64,000 nucleotides of DNA from Paenibacillus albidus (GTDB lineage Bacteria; Bacillota; Bacilli; Paenibacillales; Paenibacillaceae). The notes beneath the pieces were generated by a model. It was not told the origin of the DNA. It did not search any database and saw only the letters and a list, made by a program, of their open reading frames with translations. The stretch spans positions 62,001 through 126,000 of the forward strand of contig NZ_BMKR01000018.1 in assembly GCF_014644435.1 (NCBI RefSeq), read 5' to 3'. This document shows, piece after piece, positions 1 through 9,758 of this stretch (its first letter is position 1; every line of letters starts with the position of its first letter). The position numbers and the translations under genes were made by a program.

Positions 1-2
1 TT

Positions 3-3000
3 TCATGACCTTATTGTATCATTGAAAAGCAACTCCTCTATATTGAAATCGTCGGCTGCCGCTTTGCCGGTTGTACTCGTTGAACCCAGCTTATACAACC
101 GGTGCAGCAGCACTGCCGCCTCGGCCCGGGTCGTACCGGCCCGGGGCTTGAACATGCCCTGAGCCGTGCCTTGCAGAAGCCCGGCGCGCTGCAAGCTTAT
201 CACGCTCTCCCTTGCGTAACCCGCAATTGAGCCTGCATCGCTGAAGATTTCCTCCGGCGCCTTCTGTATGCCCATTCCGTCCAGCCCGGCCACCGGGATC
301 AACCGGTGCACCATCACGGCCATTTCCTGCCTGCTGATTGGATCGTTGACCCCGAACGAACCGTCTGTCCGGCCTTTGGCAATGTCCAGCAGTTGCATGG
401 CTGTCACTGCCTGATAATACCAGGCACTGCTGTCCATATCGGTCAGCTTGCCATCGCCTAGCTTTACACCGGTCTGTTTCCCGCTCCCTTTCTCATCCGC
501 CGCTTCCCTGCCGGCCAGATCCAACTGTTCGCCAGGAATGGCGTCCGCGAGGTCAAAGATATTCATCAGCAACATTGCAAATTCCGCCCTGGTAACTTCC
601 GCCTCCGGTTCAAAACGCCCGTTTCCCGGCCCGCGGAGCATGCCTTTGGCCGCCAGCTCTTCAATACTCTCCATTGCCCATGGCACCGTACCGATGTCGC
701 TAAAGCTCAGTTCATGGTAAGCCGCGCCGAAGGGCTGAAATGTTTTCAATTGGAAGGTCAGCTTGGCAGAAGAGGGTTCATACCGCCCGTGCCGGACAAT
801 CTGCGGGGTTCCGTCATCCCGGAGAGTATAGGCCACCACTTTGCCGGGCTGCTGATCCGGCTTCAGTGTATACCCAAGCTCCAGCAGTACACCGTTTTTC
901 ACGATGCTTACTGTTTGGCCATCCAGCTTCAGCAGAAGCTGATACGCCGGGTTATACTCCCATCCGGCAGCAGCATCCCCACTCCCCGACTGCTTCACCA
1001 GCGAAGCCTTGCCAAAAATCAGCTCCAGCGTGGAGGCGTTTCCAAATTCTCGAAGCGTATCTGCTGTTAGCGAAATGTCGGCTTCTCCTGCCGCAAGACG
1101 TAAGACGTCCAAGGCGTTCAACTTGTCATGAAGTGCAGCCCGCAGTGTCTGCAGCGGAATTTCCAGCCGGATTGCCATAGCTTCTGGCGGCAGTGAGGCC
1201 TCTATCGTAAGAATACGGCCAGACTTTGGGCTGAGCGCAGCAGCAATATCCTCTTCGGTGAAGCGGGTAACCGCTTCTCCCTCTGCATTAACCTCAGGTA
1301 TCGCCTTCAATCGTCCCGGCTCCACTTTAACGCCTGAGGCCGAGGCGGCTATGGCATCGCGCCAGGTGAACGGCATTCCGCCCGTCTTCGGATCCTCCCC
1401 CGGCTGTTCTTCCTCAGGCAGCTCCACATCCGTGCCCGGAGGTTCCGGCACTTCCTCCCGAGCCTCCACCCTGAAGCTGTACACGGCAGCCTCCTTAGCT
1501 GCTTCGCTGTGCGCTTGCAGTTCGGCGGTCCCCGGGCTCACTGCGGTCAGCCACACGCTGGATAATCCGTTCTCCGGGTGATATACCGCTTCCGACACAG
1601 TAGCGACCTTAGGATCACTGACAATGAAGCGGATCGGACCTGCCGTGGCTTCCGCGGGATGAACCGCAGCGGTCACCTGGAAAGAGTCGCCGGGATACAG
1701 CACGGAAGGTAGCTGATAGGTGTCCATTGTGACACTTGCATCTTCCATCTGCGGAACCAGCCGCACCGTAACCGAGGTCTGCACCTGACGGCCGAAACGG
1801 TCTTCCGCCGTCAGGTCAATCCGGTTCATGCCTTCAGCGAGCGGAATGGCGAGCCGGAAAACGTTCAAATAATGAACACTGTACGGGGTCTCCAGGTCCA
1901 TTCCGTTATGTTTTACCTTTAGGATGACGCCTTCGCCCGTTCGCCCTGTGATCTCATAGACCGGCCCCGTTGTGTCGCCGCCGGACTGATCCAGCTGCAG
2001 CACCGGAGGTGGTGTATCCGATACGGTCTTGGCAGTATTCGCATGTGTAGCTCCGTAAGGATCGGTGGCGGCCAGCGAAAATTTCACAGCATCGGCAACC
2101 GTCGTATTGGTCCCGTTAGTTGTCAATTTGACAGAGTTGCCAGTGCCTGCGGCAAGCGTATAGGTTCCGATATGCACCCACATGTTATCATTGTTAGTCT
2201 GGTGAATTTTGGGAGCCGTATCTATTCCTCCCTCATGAGTAATCTCCAGCGGAATATTATAGCCCCGGTTCGGGCTGGCGTTCCACAGCATATAGATGTT
2301 GTATTGCCCGGGTACCGTGACATATGGCGTCCACTTCGCCCATCTGCCGGCCACGTTGCCGTCATGAAAATAATCTGCGCCAAACCGCGACGCCGACCAG
2401 CTGCTGCTGCTCCACTGTCCATCCGAAGCAAACCCGCTATCCCGGTTGTCCACGATAATATCCAGCCGCTCGTCCGCAGGGGTAACTGCTTCGACTGGTG
2501 CCGTGCTGCCCGAGGAATTTCCCGAGCTGTCCACAGCCTCCAATTTGTAATAATAAGTGCGGTTCTCCTCGATGCCTGACCGGTCCGCATAGGAATTGGA
2601 GGTAAGCAGCGAGGTGATTTTATTAGATATACCAGGGGTGAAATCGGCCGCAGTGCCGCGGTACAGATTATATCCCATCAGATCGGGTTCGGTATTGGCT
2701 AGCCATTCCAGCATAATACGAGATGCAGCGGTATCGGTCACCCGGAGGCCCTGCGGGAGGGCCGGAGCCTCCCGGTCCTCTCCTTTGGTCACCGACCGGA
2801 CCTGGGCACTGGCAGCGGAAATATTACCGGCATAATCCAGCGCCTGCACTTGAAAGGCATACTCCGTCTCCGGTGTTAAACCGGAAATGCTATAGGAGGT
2901 GCCATACGTATCAGCGATGAAGGTACCATCCGCATACGACACCCGGTATCCTTTGATGCCCGATCCGGCATCCGTGGCCTGGTTCCAGCGCAGATCCACA

Positions 3001-5447
3001 CTGGTGCGGCGTTCAATCGTAACTTCAAAACCTGCCGGTGCGGAAGGCGCTTCTTTGTCGTTCTCATATACGGGTGCTTCTGTCTCTGCCGATTTGGCGC
3101 CGTACAATAGCCCTGTGCCGTTGGTGCCAATGTACACTCTCCCGTGCACTTGCCGGTCCCCTGCCATCGCATTCGGATCATTACCGGGAAAAAAGTCGTC
3201 ATCGCTTATCTTTATCCAGGTTACACCCATATCGTCCGAGCGGAAAATCGCCTCTTTGGCATATCCCGCTACTTTGCCGTATACGAAGGCGGCGGGGTTC
3301 AGACGGCCGGGAGCGTTTTTGCCAAAGCTAAACAGGAAGGCCCGCTCTACGTTGGCGATTTTACTGAAGGAAGCGCCGGCATCGCCGGAGCGGTACAGCC
3401 CCTGATCCCCCAGACCGACCCATACCTCGCCCATGGCACCGGGAGCGGCTTGCACGGTATGCCAGGCTACAGACTGTCCGGGCAGCGAAGACACTTGTGT
3501 CCATGAGGCTCCCCCATTGGTGCTGCGGTAAAACTTGCCCGATTTGTCGTAAGCGTAAAAATATTGGCCATTGACCTTATCGGAGGATAATGGCTGGTAA
3601 TAGTTGCCGAAGACATCGCTTCCGGCTTGCAGCTCCGAGGGCAGGCCGCTGCTTTTCACCCAATTTGTGCCGCGGTCCCGCGAATAATAAGCGGCGCTTT
3701 TTTGCGGAATCCACACAATATTGTTCCCGTCTGTTGCTGACACAGCCACTTTGCCACCTTGGACGCCTTTGAAGGGCAAGGCCGGGAATGCTTTGTAAGT
3801 TATTCCGCCGTCCAGAGAATATCCCCCGTTCCCGGGATCGGGCAAAGAGTCGCCGTTCCAGCCATATGTGCCCACTCTGACCGTAAAATCCGGCTGCGTC
3901 TCCTGCACATCAATGCCTGTAGTGGTCAGCAAACGGATGTCCCCGCTTCCGGTAAAATAAGTGGACACCGGAAACTCCGTCAACGAAAAATGGTCAAAAC
4001 CTCCGTTATCGGCAATACCGCTGTGGAGAACCGCTTTTCCGCCGGGCGGGCTGACCAGATTGCCTACGTTCACTGTCGTTTCCAGTCCTGAAGCATAATT
4101 GGTCCATACGGAGGGCGCCGCTCCGATATTGTCCGTCCGCCACACATAATACCAATCGGCCATCCAGACGCGCTGCGGATTGAACGGGTCAATCACCAGC
4201 GATGAGGTAGCTGAAGACCAGTGCCAGGCCGGAATCCAAGGCGTCGTAATCTCCCGCTTGATGTTCCCCTGATCCAGGCCAAAAGTTTTCCAGGTGGCTC
4301 CGCCATCCTCCGAACGGTAAATCGGATTCTTGTGGTCATCCAGTTTGCGCGAGGTCATTATAACGTCCGGATTGGCCGGATCGATAGCCACCGGGCCAAA
4401 GGCCTTGCCTTTGTCGGCCGCAGGCGTAATATCCTCCCAGGCGCTTCCGGTCAGCCTGGCCAAACCGCCGTCATAGGTAACATACAGTCGCCCGCCGGGA
4501 TCTAGCGCAGCCCGAAGCGGCTTGGCGGGGCTGCCATTCAGCAGTGACCAGGTAACCCCGGCGTCCCTGCTTACGTACACCCCTGAATTGTAAGCGCCTG
4601 CATAAAGGGTCTTGCTTGGAGATCCTTTGCGTCCGCTGGCTTGATCAAAAGCGATGAAGGTAATCCCGCTTTTGCTGGTGTCGGCGAAGGACGGGAATGA
4701 GCTTACCTTGGCCCACGAGCCGCTCTCCGCCGCGCGGCTGCTGCGGAACAGCCCCTTGGTCCGGGAGCCGAAATACACCGTATTGCCGTCATTCGGGTCC
4801 ACGGCAAGCCGTTCAGCCGTACGTGCCGGCCCGTTGGCGAACATCGGCACATCAGCTCCATCAGCCTTCAGGTTGGTGCGGGTCCACGTTTCTCCACGGT
4901 CAGTTGATTTGTAGATGTCACTTGGCTTCCAGTAATCGTATTTGCCGAGCGCGGCATATACAATATCCGGGTCGGACGGGTCAATGGCAATACTCTCCCC
5001 GCCGTACAAATTCACCTCGCTGCGATCGGCAAAGCCCACAAGCTGCTTCCAGCGCTTGCCGGATTCCTCCCAGCGGTAAATGCCGCCTACATCAGTCCGT
5101 ATGTAGGCCAGATTCTTCTCGGCGGGATGCACCAGCAGCCCGGTCACATACCCTCCGCCGCCAATGGGAACATTGCTCCACACATACGGCTCCGCTGCTA
5201 TCGCAGCTCCCGCTTCCCCGGCAGTCCTTGCCGTTGCTTCCTCTGGCGGCGTCAACCATACAGCTTCCGCAATTGCTGCATCTTCCGAATCTTCCCGCCC
5301 TGCCACTTCTGCCGCAGGTAATCCTCCTGCGGATACTTCTGCCGGTGCCTCAGCAGCCCGGCCCGTTGCCGGGCTCCACACCAGCGTAATCACCATTGCC
5401 CAAACGAGCAACTTACTAAGGTTCGTTGTCCTCCGTATTATTTTCAA
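3..5447 (-). CDS. SLH-anchored GH74-like xyloglucanase, multidomain
   Basis: A secreted enzyme predicted to cut xyloglucan while held on the cell wall. I place the start at a TTG (5447) because AGGGGGG lies 6 nt upstream and a signal peptide (about residues 1-32) follows at once; an ATG further upstream would add 38 residues without a better ribosome site. 1814 aa. Order: signal peptide; GH74-like BNR propeller (about 90-820) beginning with VPIGGGG and RTDVGG; two fibronectin III domains; a golvesin/xanthan-lyase-type beta domain (starts near LDIIVDNRDSGF); Ig-like and Big_2-like domains; three SLH repeats at the end. Candidate catalytic aspartates by family analogy are in RTDVGG (about D119) and IADNGGF (about D480); their spacing is shorter than I recall for classical GH74, so the family call is good but not certain. 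Single gene, stop codon at 3-5. Confidence 0.8.
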   Translation of the reverse strand: MKIIRRTTNLSKLLVWAMVITLVWSPATGRAAEAPAEVSAGGLPAAEVAGREDSEDAAIAEAVWLTPPEEATARTAGEAGAAIAAEPYVWSNVPIGGGGYVTGLLVHPAEKNLAYIRTDVGGIYRWEESGKRWKQLVGFADRSEVNLYGGESIAIDPSDPDIVYAALGKYDYWKPSDIYKSTDRGETWTRTNLKADGADVPMFANGPARTAERLAVDPNDGNTVYFGSRTKGLFRSSRAAESGSWAKVSSFPSFADTSKSGITFIAFDQASGRKGSPSKTLYAGAYNSGVYVSRDAGVTWSLLNGSPAKPLRAALDPGGRLYVTYDGGLARLTGSAWEDITPAADKGKAFGPVAIDPANPDVIMTSRKLDDHKNPIYRSEDGGATWKTFGLDQGNIKREITTPWIPAWHWSSATSSLVIDPFNPQRVWMADWYYVWRTDNIGAAPSVWTNYASGLETTVNVGNLVSPPGGKAVLHSGIADNGGFDHFSLTEFPVSTYFTGSGDIRLLTTTGIDVQETQPDFTVRVGTYGWNGDSLPDPGNGGYSLDGGITYKAFPALPFKGVQGGKVAVSATDGNNIVWIPQKSAAYYSRDRGTNWVKSSGLPSELQAGSDVFGNYYQPLSSDKVNGQYFYAYDKSGKFYRSTNGGASWTQVSSLPGQSVAWHTVQAAPGAMGEVWVGLGDQGLYRSGDAGASFSKIANVERAFLFSFGKNAPGRLNPAAFVYGKVAGYAKEAIFRSDDMGVTWIKISDDDFFPGNDPNAMAGDRQVHGRVYIGTNGTGLLYGAKSAETEAPVYENDKEAPSAPAGFEVTIERRTSVDLRWNQATDAGSGIKGYRVSYADGTFIADTYGTSYSISGLTPETEYAFQVQALDYAGNISAASAQVRSVTKGEDREAPALPQGLRVTDTAASRIMLEWLANTEPDLMGYNLYRGTAADFTPGISNKITSLLTSNSYADRSGIEENRTYYYKLEAVDSSGNSSGSTAPVEAVTPADERLDIIVDNRDSGFASDGQWSSSSWSASRFGADYFHDGNVAGRWAKWTPYVTVPGQYNIYMLWNASPNRGYNIPLEITHEGGIDTAPKIHQTNNDNMWVHIGTYTLAAGTGNSVKLTTNGTNTTVADAVKFSLAATDPYGATHANTAKTVSDTPPPVLQLDQSGGDTTGPVYEITGRTGEGVILKVKHNGMDLETPYSVHYLNVFRLAIPLAEGMNRIDLTAEDRFGRQVQTSVTVRLVPQMEDASVTMDTYQLPSVLYPGDSFQVTAAVHPAEATAGPIRFIVSDPKVATVSEAVYHPENGLSSVWLTAVSPGTAELQAHSEAAKEAAVYSFRVEAREEVPEPPGTDVELPEEEQPGEDPKTGGMPFTWRDAIAASASGVKVEPGRLKAIPEVNAEGEAVTRFTEEDIAAALSPKSGRILTIEASLPPEAMAIRLEIPLQTLRAALHDKLNALDVLRLAAGEADISLTADTLREFGNASTLELIFGKASLVKQSGSGDAAAGWEYNPAYQLLLKLDGQTVSIVKNGVLLELGYTLKPDQQPGKVVAYTLRDDGTPQIVRHGRYEPSSAKLTFQLKTFQPFGAAYHELSFSDIGTVPWAMESIEELAAKGMLRGPGNGRFEPEAEVTRAEFAMLLMNIFDLADAIPGEQLDLAGREAADEKGSGKQTGVKLGDGKLTDMDSSAWYYQAVTAMQLLDIAKGRTDGSFGVNDPISRQEMAVMVHRLIPVAGLDGMGIQKAPEEIFSDAGSIAGYARESVISLQRAGLLQGTAQGMFKPRAGTTRAEAAVLLHRLYKLGSTSTTGKAAADDFNIEELLFNDTIRS

Positions 5448-5478
5448 ATGATTCCCCCCTATTACTGTCCGCCAGGAA

Positions 5479-5492
5479 ATAAAGCGCTTTCC
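5479..5492 (-). promoter_or_regulatory. cre-like site upstream of the GH74 gene
   Basis: On the minus strand GGAAAGCGCTTTAT matches the catabolite-responsive element pattern TGWAARCGYTWNCW at 12 of 14 positions and lies about 32 nt before the GH74 start. CcpA control of a polysaccharide hydrolase would make sense, but the core is a common palindrome and no promoter could be fixed around it. The rest of 5493-5780 holds no gene I can support. Confidence 0.35.
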
Positions 5493-5787
5493 ATAAATCT
5501 TGCGGCAAACCGTTCGTCCCCTGGATTCAACTTGAATCTTAACAAAAGCTGCCTTCCGCAATAATCATCAAATCTTGTGTCCTACGTGAACAAATCTAAT
5601 TTTGCTGCGGTAAAGGGTACATGAGCTGGAATGGAATATGATTTAAGGGAAATAATGAGAGAAATACCGGGGACGGCAAGTGACATCCTGGCGCGGCTCA
5701 GGCCTACCGGAAGGCCTGCTTTTGCGGATCTTTGCGGCTTGTTCTTCCGCACCACCGGGTACCCGTAGTTGCAAAGCGTACGCACAG

Positions 5788-5837
5788 CAAAAAAGCCCAA
5801 TGGAACGGCAGGGGCTTCGCCGGTCGCTTGGGCTTTT
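5788..5837 (-). terminator. rho-independent terminator after the SgrR-like gene
   Basis: Inverted arms AAAAGCCCAA and TTGGGCTTTT with a T-run on the minus-strand side, 44 nt past the stop of the regulator gene. The loop is long (about 27 nt). Confidence 0.6.
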
Positions 5838-5880
5838 AGTGATGGTGGGGTTTCATGGCCAAGAAAATGGCTCTAGAGTA

Positions 5881-7689
5881 TCAAACCAGCTTTTCCAGCC
5901 AAATATCTTTAAAATCAATCCATCCCAGTGTATTCAGACTGACCCCTCTAATGGATGGATGCAGGGACGTCCGCAACTCCTTATGGTGGAGAAAAATAAC
6001 GGAAGCTTCGTCCCGCAAATGCTCCTCGATCACTTTCAAGTGCTGGCGTCTGCACACTACGGTATCGGCGCTTAAAGCGTCGTCGATCCGTCCGTTGATC
6101 CAGTCTAGAAGCTCGTCGTCCAGATATTCCTTAAAGACACTGTCTCCGTGCTCATAAGCTTCAATCTCACACACTTCGTCTTCGGCCAGAACAAATCCGT
6201 GGATCAACAGGTCTTCATCGTGGACCGGAGAGCCGCAGCCTGGAGCTTCTGCCCAGGTAAGAATCTTCATTTCTATATGGATACCCCACTGCCCCAGGCG
6301 CTCTACAATCCAGTGGGCATCCTCCCTGAACTTTTCGTGGGCAGTAAAGCGGATGACCGAACCGTCATAATGGGATTCACGCAGAGCGGTCTTTACCCGC
6401 TCTGGCCGGAACGGCTCCACGGATCGGGACTGACTCGCTTCCGGACGGAAGCCGAAAGCCGGCATTACACGGTCGCCCCCAAGTTCCGACACGAGATCGC
6501 GGGTATTCAAAATCATGCGCACAGCCCGGCGGAATGCTTCTGACTGATGTGCTCCCGGCCGCCGCAGATTCCAGGTCAGCAGTGTGCAGCCACGGCATAA
6601 TTGCTTGATCGTCTGCCAGTTTTCTTTGTGCTTTTCCAGCGGATGATTCTCGGCGAATTCGTGATGCAGCACCTCCGGCATCCCCACCGCCGTTTGCAAA
6701 CAATCCTCCGGCATAATAATCACGTCAACACCATCCAGATAGGGTCTTCCCTCATGGTAAGTGGCGTGGGCAGCCAATTCGATGCAGTGAGGCGACTGCG
6801 AGACGATCCGGAATGGGCCGGTGCCGATGGGCAGCCGCCAGAACTCCGTCTCCTCCATGCCGCCCAGATTCGCAGGCAGGATCGAGGCCGCGCAGGAGCA
6901 CATATACCTGTCAAAAATCCGGTTCGGCCGGTTCAAATGTATCCGCAATACACGCGGCCCGAGTACTTCAATTTGCTGCACACCGCGCAGCAGCCAACGG
7001 TTATGCATTTCTCCGCGCAGACGCTCCAGTGTAAATGCCACATCTTCCGTGGTCAGCTCCTGACCGTCATGAAAGCGAACACCCTTGCGCAGGTAGAACG
7101 TCCACTCCGTTGCTTCCGGATTGGACGTCCAGTAATGGGCGATGCTGGGGGCAATCTTGCCCGCAGCATCATCGAACTGCAGCAGACGGCCATAAATCTG
7201 CCGCACCAGATGTGCGTCAAAGGCGTAGTTCACATGGGCAGGATCAAAGGTCGTGACCGGACGGTATACGGGAAAGCGGAGTGTGTCACTGGCAGAGATG
7301 CCGTCACGGGCTTCCTCTTTTCGATAGCCGAACTGGCCGTTCAGCCATTCGAGGAACTTGGGCTTGGCAAGAGTCCCCTCCCCGAACGATTGCAGCAATT
7401 CAAAGGCTTGTTTATAGTCTCCTTTCTCAGCCCGGTTTTGAGATAATTCCAACAGGAAGGTCTCCTTGTCGGTCTTGAAGGCTATCCGTGAGCGGTTGCC
7501 GCGCCCGCGGCCTGGCAGCCAGTCGATCAGCCCTTCTTCCTCCAGCCTGCGCAGAATGAGTTTCGCATTCCGGGTCGTGCAGAACAATGCTTCTGACAAC
7601 TCCTCCAATGTGGCTTCAACAGGCAAGCCCCTGCTCCGGTCACCTCCGAAACGTCCATAAAGCGTCAAATACCGTTCAGCCGTAATCAC
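5881..7689 (-). CDS. SgrR-like transcriptional regulator with solute-binding domain
   Basis: 602 aa. Residues about 1-75 form a winged-helix like the SgrR N-terminus (LEELSEALFCTTRNAKLILRR); residues about 130-600 resemble an extracytoplasmic oligopeptide-binding protein family 5 (DPAHVNYAFDAHLVRQIYGRL, then WTFYLRKGVRFHDGQ). There is no signal peptide, so the binding domain probably senses a ligand in the cytoplasm, as in SgrR-type regulators. The start is GTG at 7689 with GGAGG 9 nt upstream. It is transcribed away from a 58-aa gene at 7818. Such regulators often act on a neighbouring exporter, but none is present here, so the target is unknown. Confidence 0.85.
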   Translation of the reverse strand: MITAERYLTLYGRFGGDRSRGLPVEATLEELSEALFCTTRNAKLILRRLEEEGLIDWLPGRGRGNRSRIAFKTDKETFLLELSQNRAEKGDYKQAFELLQSFGEGTLAKPKFLEWLNGQFGYRKEEARDGISASDTLRFPVYRPVTTFDPAHVNYAFDAHLVRQIYGRLLQFDDAAGKIAPSIAHYWTSNPEATEWTFYLRKGVRFHDGQELTTEDVAFTLERLRGEMHNRWLLRGVQQIEVLGPRVLRIHLNRPNRIFDRYMCSCAASILPANLGGMEETEFWRLPIGTGPFRIVSQSPHCIELAAHATYHEGRPYLDGVDVIIMPEDCLQTAVGMPEVLHHEFAENHPLEKHKENWQTIKQLCRGCTLLTWNLRRPGAHQSEAFRRAVRMILNTRDLVSELGGDRVMPAFGFRPEASQSRSVEPFRPERVKTALRESHYDGSVIRFTAHEKFREDAHWIVERLGQWGIHIEMKILTWAEAPGCGSPVHDEDLLIHGFVLAEDEVCEIEAYEHGDSVFKEYLDDELLDWINGRIDDALSADTVVCRRQHLKVIEEHLRDEASVIFLHHKELRTSLHPSIRGVSLNTLGWIDFKDIWLEKLV

Positions 7690-7817
7690 CTTTTGTTGCC
7701 TCCTTCCAGTGTGTTTCCTTAAAAGGGGAAATCAATTGTGGTTATTATACGCTTTTTATCCCCTTTTGGACAGCGCATAATAAGCCTTAACGAAAGAAGG
7801 AAACGGAGGAGAACAGA

Positions 7818-7994
7818 ATGTTGGAACATCCATATATCATAGAGAAACTGGAAGAATACCGGGAGAGGGAAGCCGGAGGGCGGCTTCTTCGCCGGATTAG
7901 GAACTGCACAAGAAGACTCATGAAAAGTGAAACAGGCTTCACTCATGAGAAGAGGTCGTCAGGTGGGGATAGTGAAATTATATGTTATAAATAA
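7818..7994 (+). CDS. Small hypothetical protein (58 aa)
   Basis: ATG at 7818 preceded by GGAGGA with 7-nt spacing, an excellent ribosome site. The product starts MLEHPYIIEKLEEYRERE, then an arginine-rich stretch and a serine/glycine tail; there is no signal peptide or membrane segment. The opening HPYIIEKL resembles short uncharacterised Firmicute proteins beginning with an HPY motif, but I cannot name a function. It is divergent from the SgrR-like gene and may be its target. The stop at 7994 lies only 33 nt before the MarR start. Confidence 0.6.
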   Translation: MLEHPYIIEKLEEYREREAGGRLLRRIRNCTRRLMKSETGFTHEKRSSGGDSEIICYK

Positions 7995-8010
7995 TAAATT
8001 TATATAAGTT

Positions 8011-8028
8011 TGTGATATAATAATCACA
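8011..8028 (+). promoter_or_regulatory. Palindromic operator overlapping the marR start codon
   Basis: TGTGAT-6-ATCACA, perfect 6-bp arms; the last base is the A of the ATG of the MarR gene. A TATAAT (8016-8021) sits inside the palindrome. A MarR dimer here would block its own promoter. The -35 region is poor, so exact promoter assignment is uncertain. Confidence 0.55.
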
Positions 8029-8474
8029 TGAAAATTAATGCTGATTCTGATGATTTCAACGTCGCTGATTTCGCCATGGTATTTGAGGAACTAACCCGGA
8101 TCATTATTCGCTTGCCATCCATTGAAAAACTAAGCTTCACTACCCTTTCCGTCCTTCATACATTATCTCGCAAAAGCCCTATGCGGCTAACCGAGCTGGC
8201 TGCCACTGAACAAATAACGCAACCGGCGATCACTCAGCTTGTAACCCGTTTGGAGCGAGATGGACTTGTACAGCGCCGTTCGGATCCGAGTGATGGCCGG
8301 GTAGTTCAAGTGCATATTACCGAACAAGGGGCAGAAGTTATTGATTCGCGTCGCTCGGAGCGCATAGCGCAGCTCTCCAAATTCTTTGAAGGACTTACGC
8401 TTGAGGATAAAACAGCAATTGCATTGGCAATACCTTCGCTGCAGCATCTGGTGGAAATTGGAAACCACATTTAG
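8028..8474 (+). CDS. MarR family transcriptional regulator
   Basis: 148 aa with the MarR winged helix (LTELAATEQITQPAITQLVTRLERDGL, about residues 52-78, then RRSDPSDGRVVQVHIT, the wing). It probably represses itself and the epoxide hydrolase gene 28 nt downstream. No Shine-Dalgarno sequence precedes the ATG at 8028; the palindrome at 8011-8028 runs into the start codon, so either the mRNA is nearly leaderless or the true start is further in (Met17 has no better site). I keep ATG 8028 because the N-terminal helix of MarR proteins needs these residues. Confidence 0.88.
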   Translation: MKINADSDDFNVADFAMVFEELTRIIIRLPSIEKLSFTTLSVLHTLSRKSPMRLTELAATEQITQPAITQLVTRLERDGLVQRRSDPSDGRVVQVHITEQGAEVIDSRRSERIAQLSKFFEGLTLEDKTAIALAIPSLQHLVEIGNHI

Positions 8475-8502
8475 TCAGGAACCTTTCAAAGGAGGAACTA
8501 CT

Positions 8503-9729
8503 ATGTCTACCGTTCCATTCCCGCATGAACCCCAACCAATCTACGTATCAGAGGAGTTACTCGCCGATCTTATCAACCGGCTAAAGTCTACTAAATGGCC
8601 TCTCGACTCCAGTAACGATGACTGGTTTTATGGCGTAAACCGCAACTACCTTGAAGGTCTGGTCGATTACTGGATAAACTGTTTTGATTGGCGTAAAGCC
8701 GAAAAAGCAATTAACTCATACGAACACTATAACGTTCAGGTTGAAGGAGTTCCTGTCCACTTTATGCGTAAACCTGGCAAGGGGCCTAACCCGATCCCCA
8801 TAATTCTGTCCCATGGCTGGCCTTGGACCTTCTGGCATTGGTCTAAGGTCATTGATCCGCTGGCGGACCCTGCCGCATTCGGGGGCGATCCGGCCGAAGC
8901 CTTTGACGTAATCGTACCTTCGCTTCCGGGCTTTGGATTCTCCTCGCCATTACTTCACCACCCGGACATGAACTTTTGGAAAATGGCCGATCTGTGGCAT
9001 ACGCTCATGATGGAAATCCTCGGCTATTCCAAATATGCTGCCGCGGGATGCGATGTGGGTGCGCTTGTGACCGGTCAACTTGGACATAAGTATCCAGATG
9101 AACTTTACGCCATCCATATCGGTTCCGCGCAGAAACTAAATATGTTCAATGGGGACCGCGCCTGGGATTTCGCCAAGGGCCGCCCACTTCCCGACAACCT
9201 TCCAGAGAGTATCCGAACAAGAACATTGGAGCTGGACCGCCGTTTCGCTTCGCATCTCGCTGTGCATACTCTTGATCCCGGTACGCTCGCCTACGGTTTA
9301 AGCGATTCACCGGTGGGAATGCTTGCATGGATACTGGAAAGATGGGTCAAATGGAGCGACAATAAGGGGAATATCGAAAATGTTTTTTCAAAAGACGATC
9401 TCCTTACACACGCCACCATCTTCTGGATCACGGGCACCATTGAATCCTCCATGCGTGTCTATGCCAATAATAACCGCTATCCGTGGACACCCGACCATGA
9501 CCGCTGGCCCGTTGTCGAGGCTCCAACCGGTATAACTTTCGTCGGTTATGAAAATCCACCGGGCATCCAGACAAACAATCGCGTACAGCATTTTCTGGAG
9601 AGTGACCGAGCTCCCTGGTATAACCATGTCAACATCACTGCACACGAGCAGGGAGGACACTTCATCCCTTGGGAGATTCCCGAGGAGTGGGTTCAGGACT
9701 TGCGCCAAACTTTCCGCGGTCATCGGTGA
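8503..9729 (+). CDS. Epoxide hydrolase (alpha/beta-hydrolase, EHN domain)
   Basis: 408 aa starting at ATG 8503 behind GGAGGAACTACT; the reading frame is open further upstream but overlaps the MarR gene. Residues about 5-115 are the epoxide hydrolase N-terminal domain, followed by the hydrolase fold. The oxyanion motif HGWPWTFW, the nucleophile Asp in AAGCDVGAL and the C-terminal catalytic His in EQGGHFIPWE are all present, so it should open epoxides to diols. The length is typical of the microsomal/juvenile-hormone-type bacterial family. Operon with the MarR gene, which suggests induction by the epoxide or a related toxic lipophile. Convergent with the sigma factor gene. Confidence 0.88.
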   Translation: MSTVPFPHEPQPIYVSEELLADLINRLKSTKWPLDSSNDDWFYGVNRNYLEGLVDYWINCFDWRKAEKAINSYEHYNVQVEGVPVHFMRKPGKGPNPIPIILSHGWPWTFWHWSKVIDPLADPAAFGGDPAEAFDVIVPSLPGFGFSSPLLHHPDMNFWKMADLWHTLMMEILGYSKYAAAGCDVGALVTGQLGHKYPDELYAIHIGSAQKLNMFNGDRAWDFAKGRPLPDNLPESIRTRTLELDRRFASHLAVHTLDPGTLAYGLSDSPVGMLAWILERWVKWSDNKGNIENVFSKDDLLTHATIFWITGTIESSMRVYANNNRYPWTPDHDRWPVVEAPTGITFVGYENPPGIQTNNRVQHFLESDRAPWYNHVNITAHEQGGHFIPWEIPEEWVQDLRQTFRGHR

Positions 9730-9758
9730 CCTGAATTTGGGCTTCCTCCAGCCAGGTT

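Noticed and set aside
4697..5389. 230-codon plus-strand frame
   Set aside because: Shadow of the GH74-like gene; low-complexity Ser/Arg/Pro product.
5582..5800. 72-codon minus-strand frame
   Set aside because: Runs through the regulator's terminator; no start context or recognisable sequence.
6601..7446. 281-codon plus-strand frame
   Set aside because: Antisense to the SgrR-like regulator, whose domains are clear; no start context.
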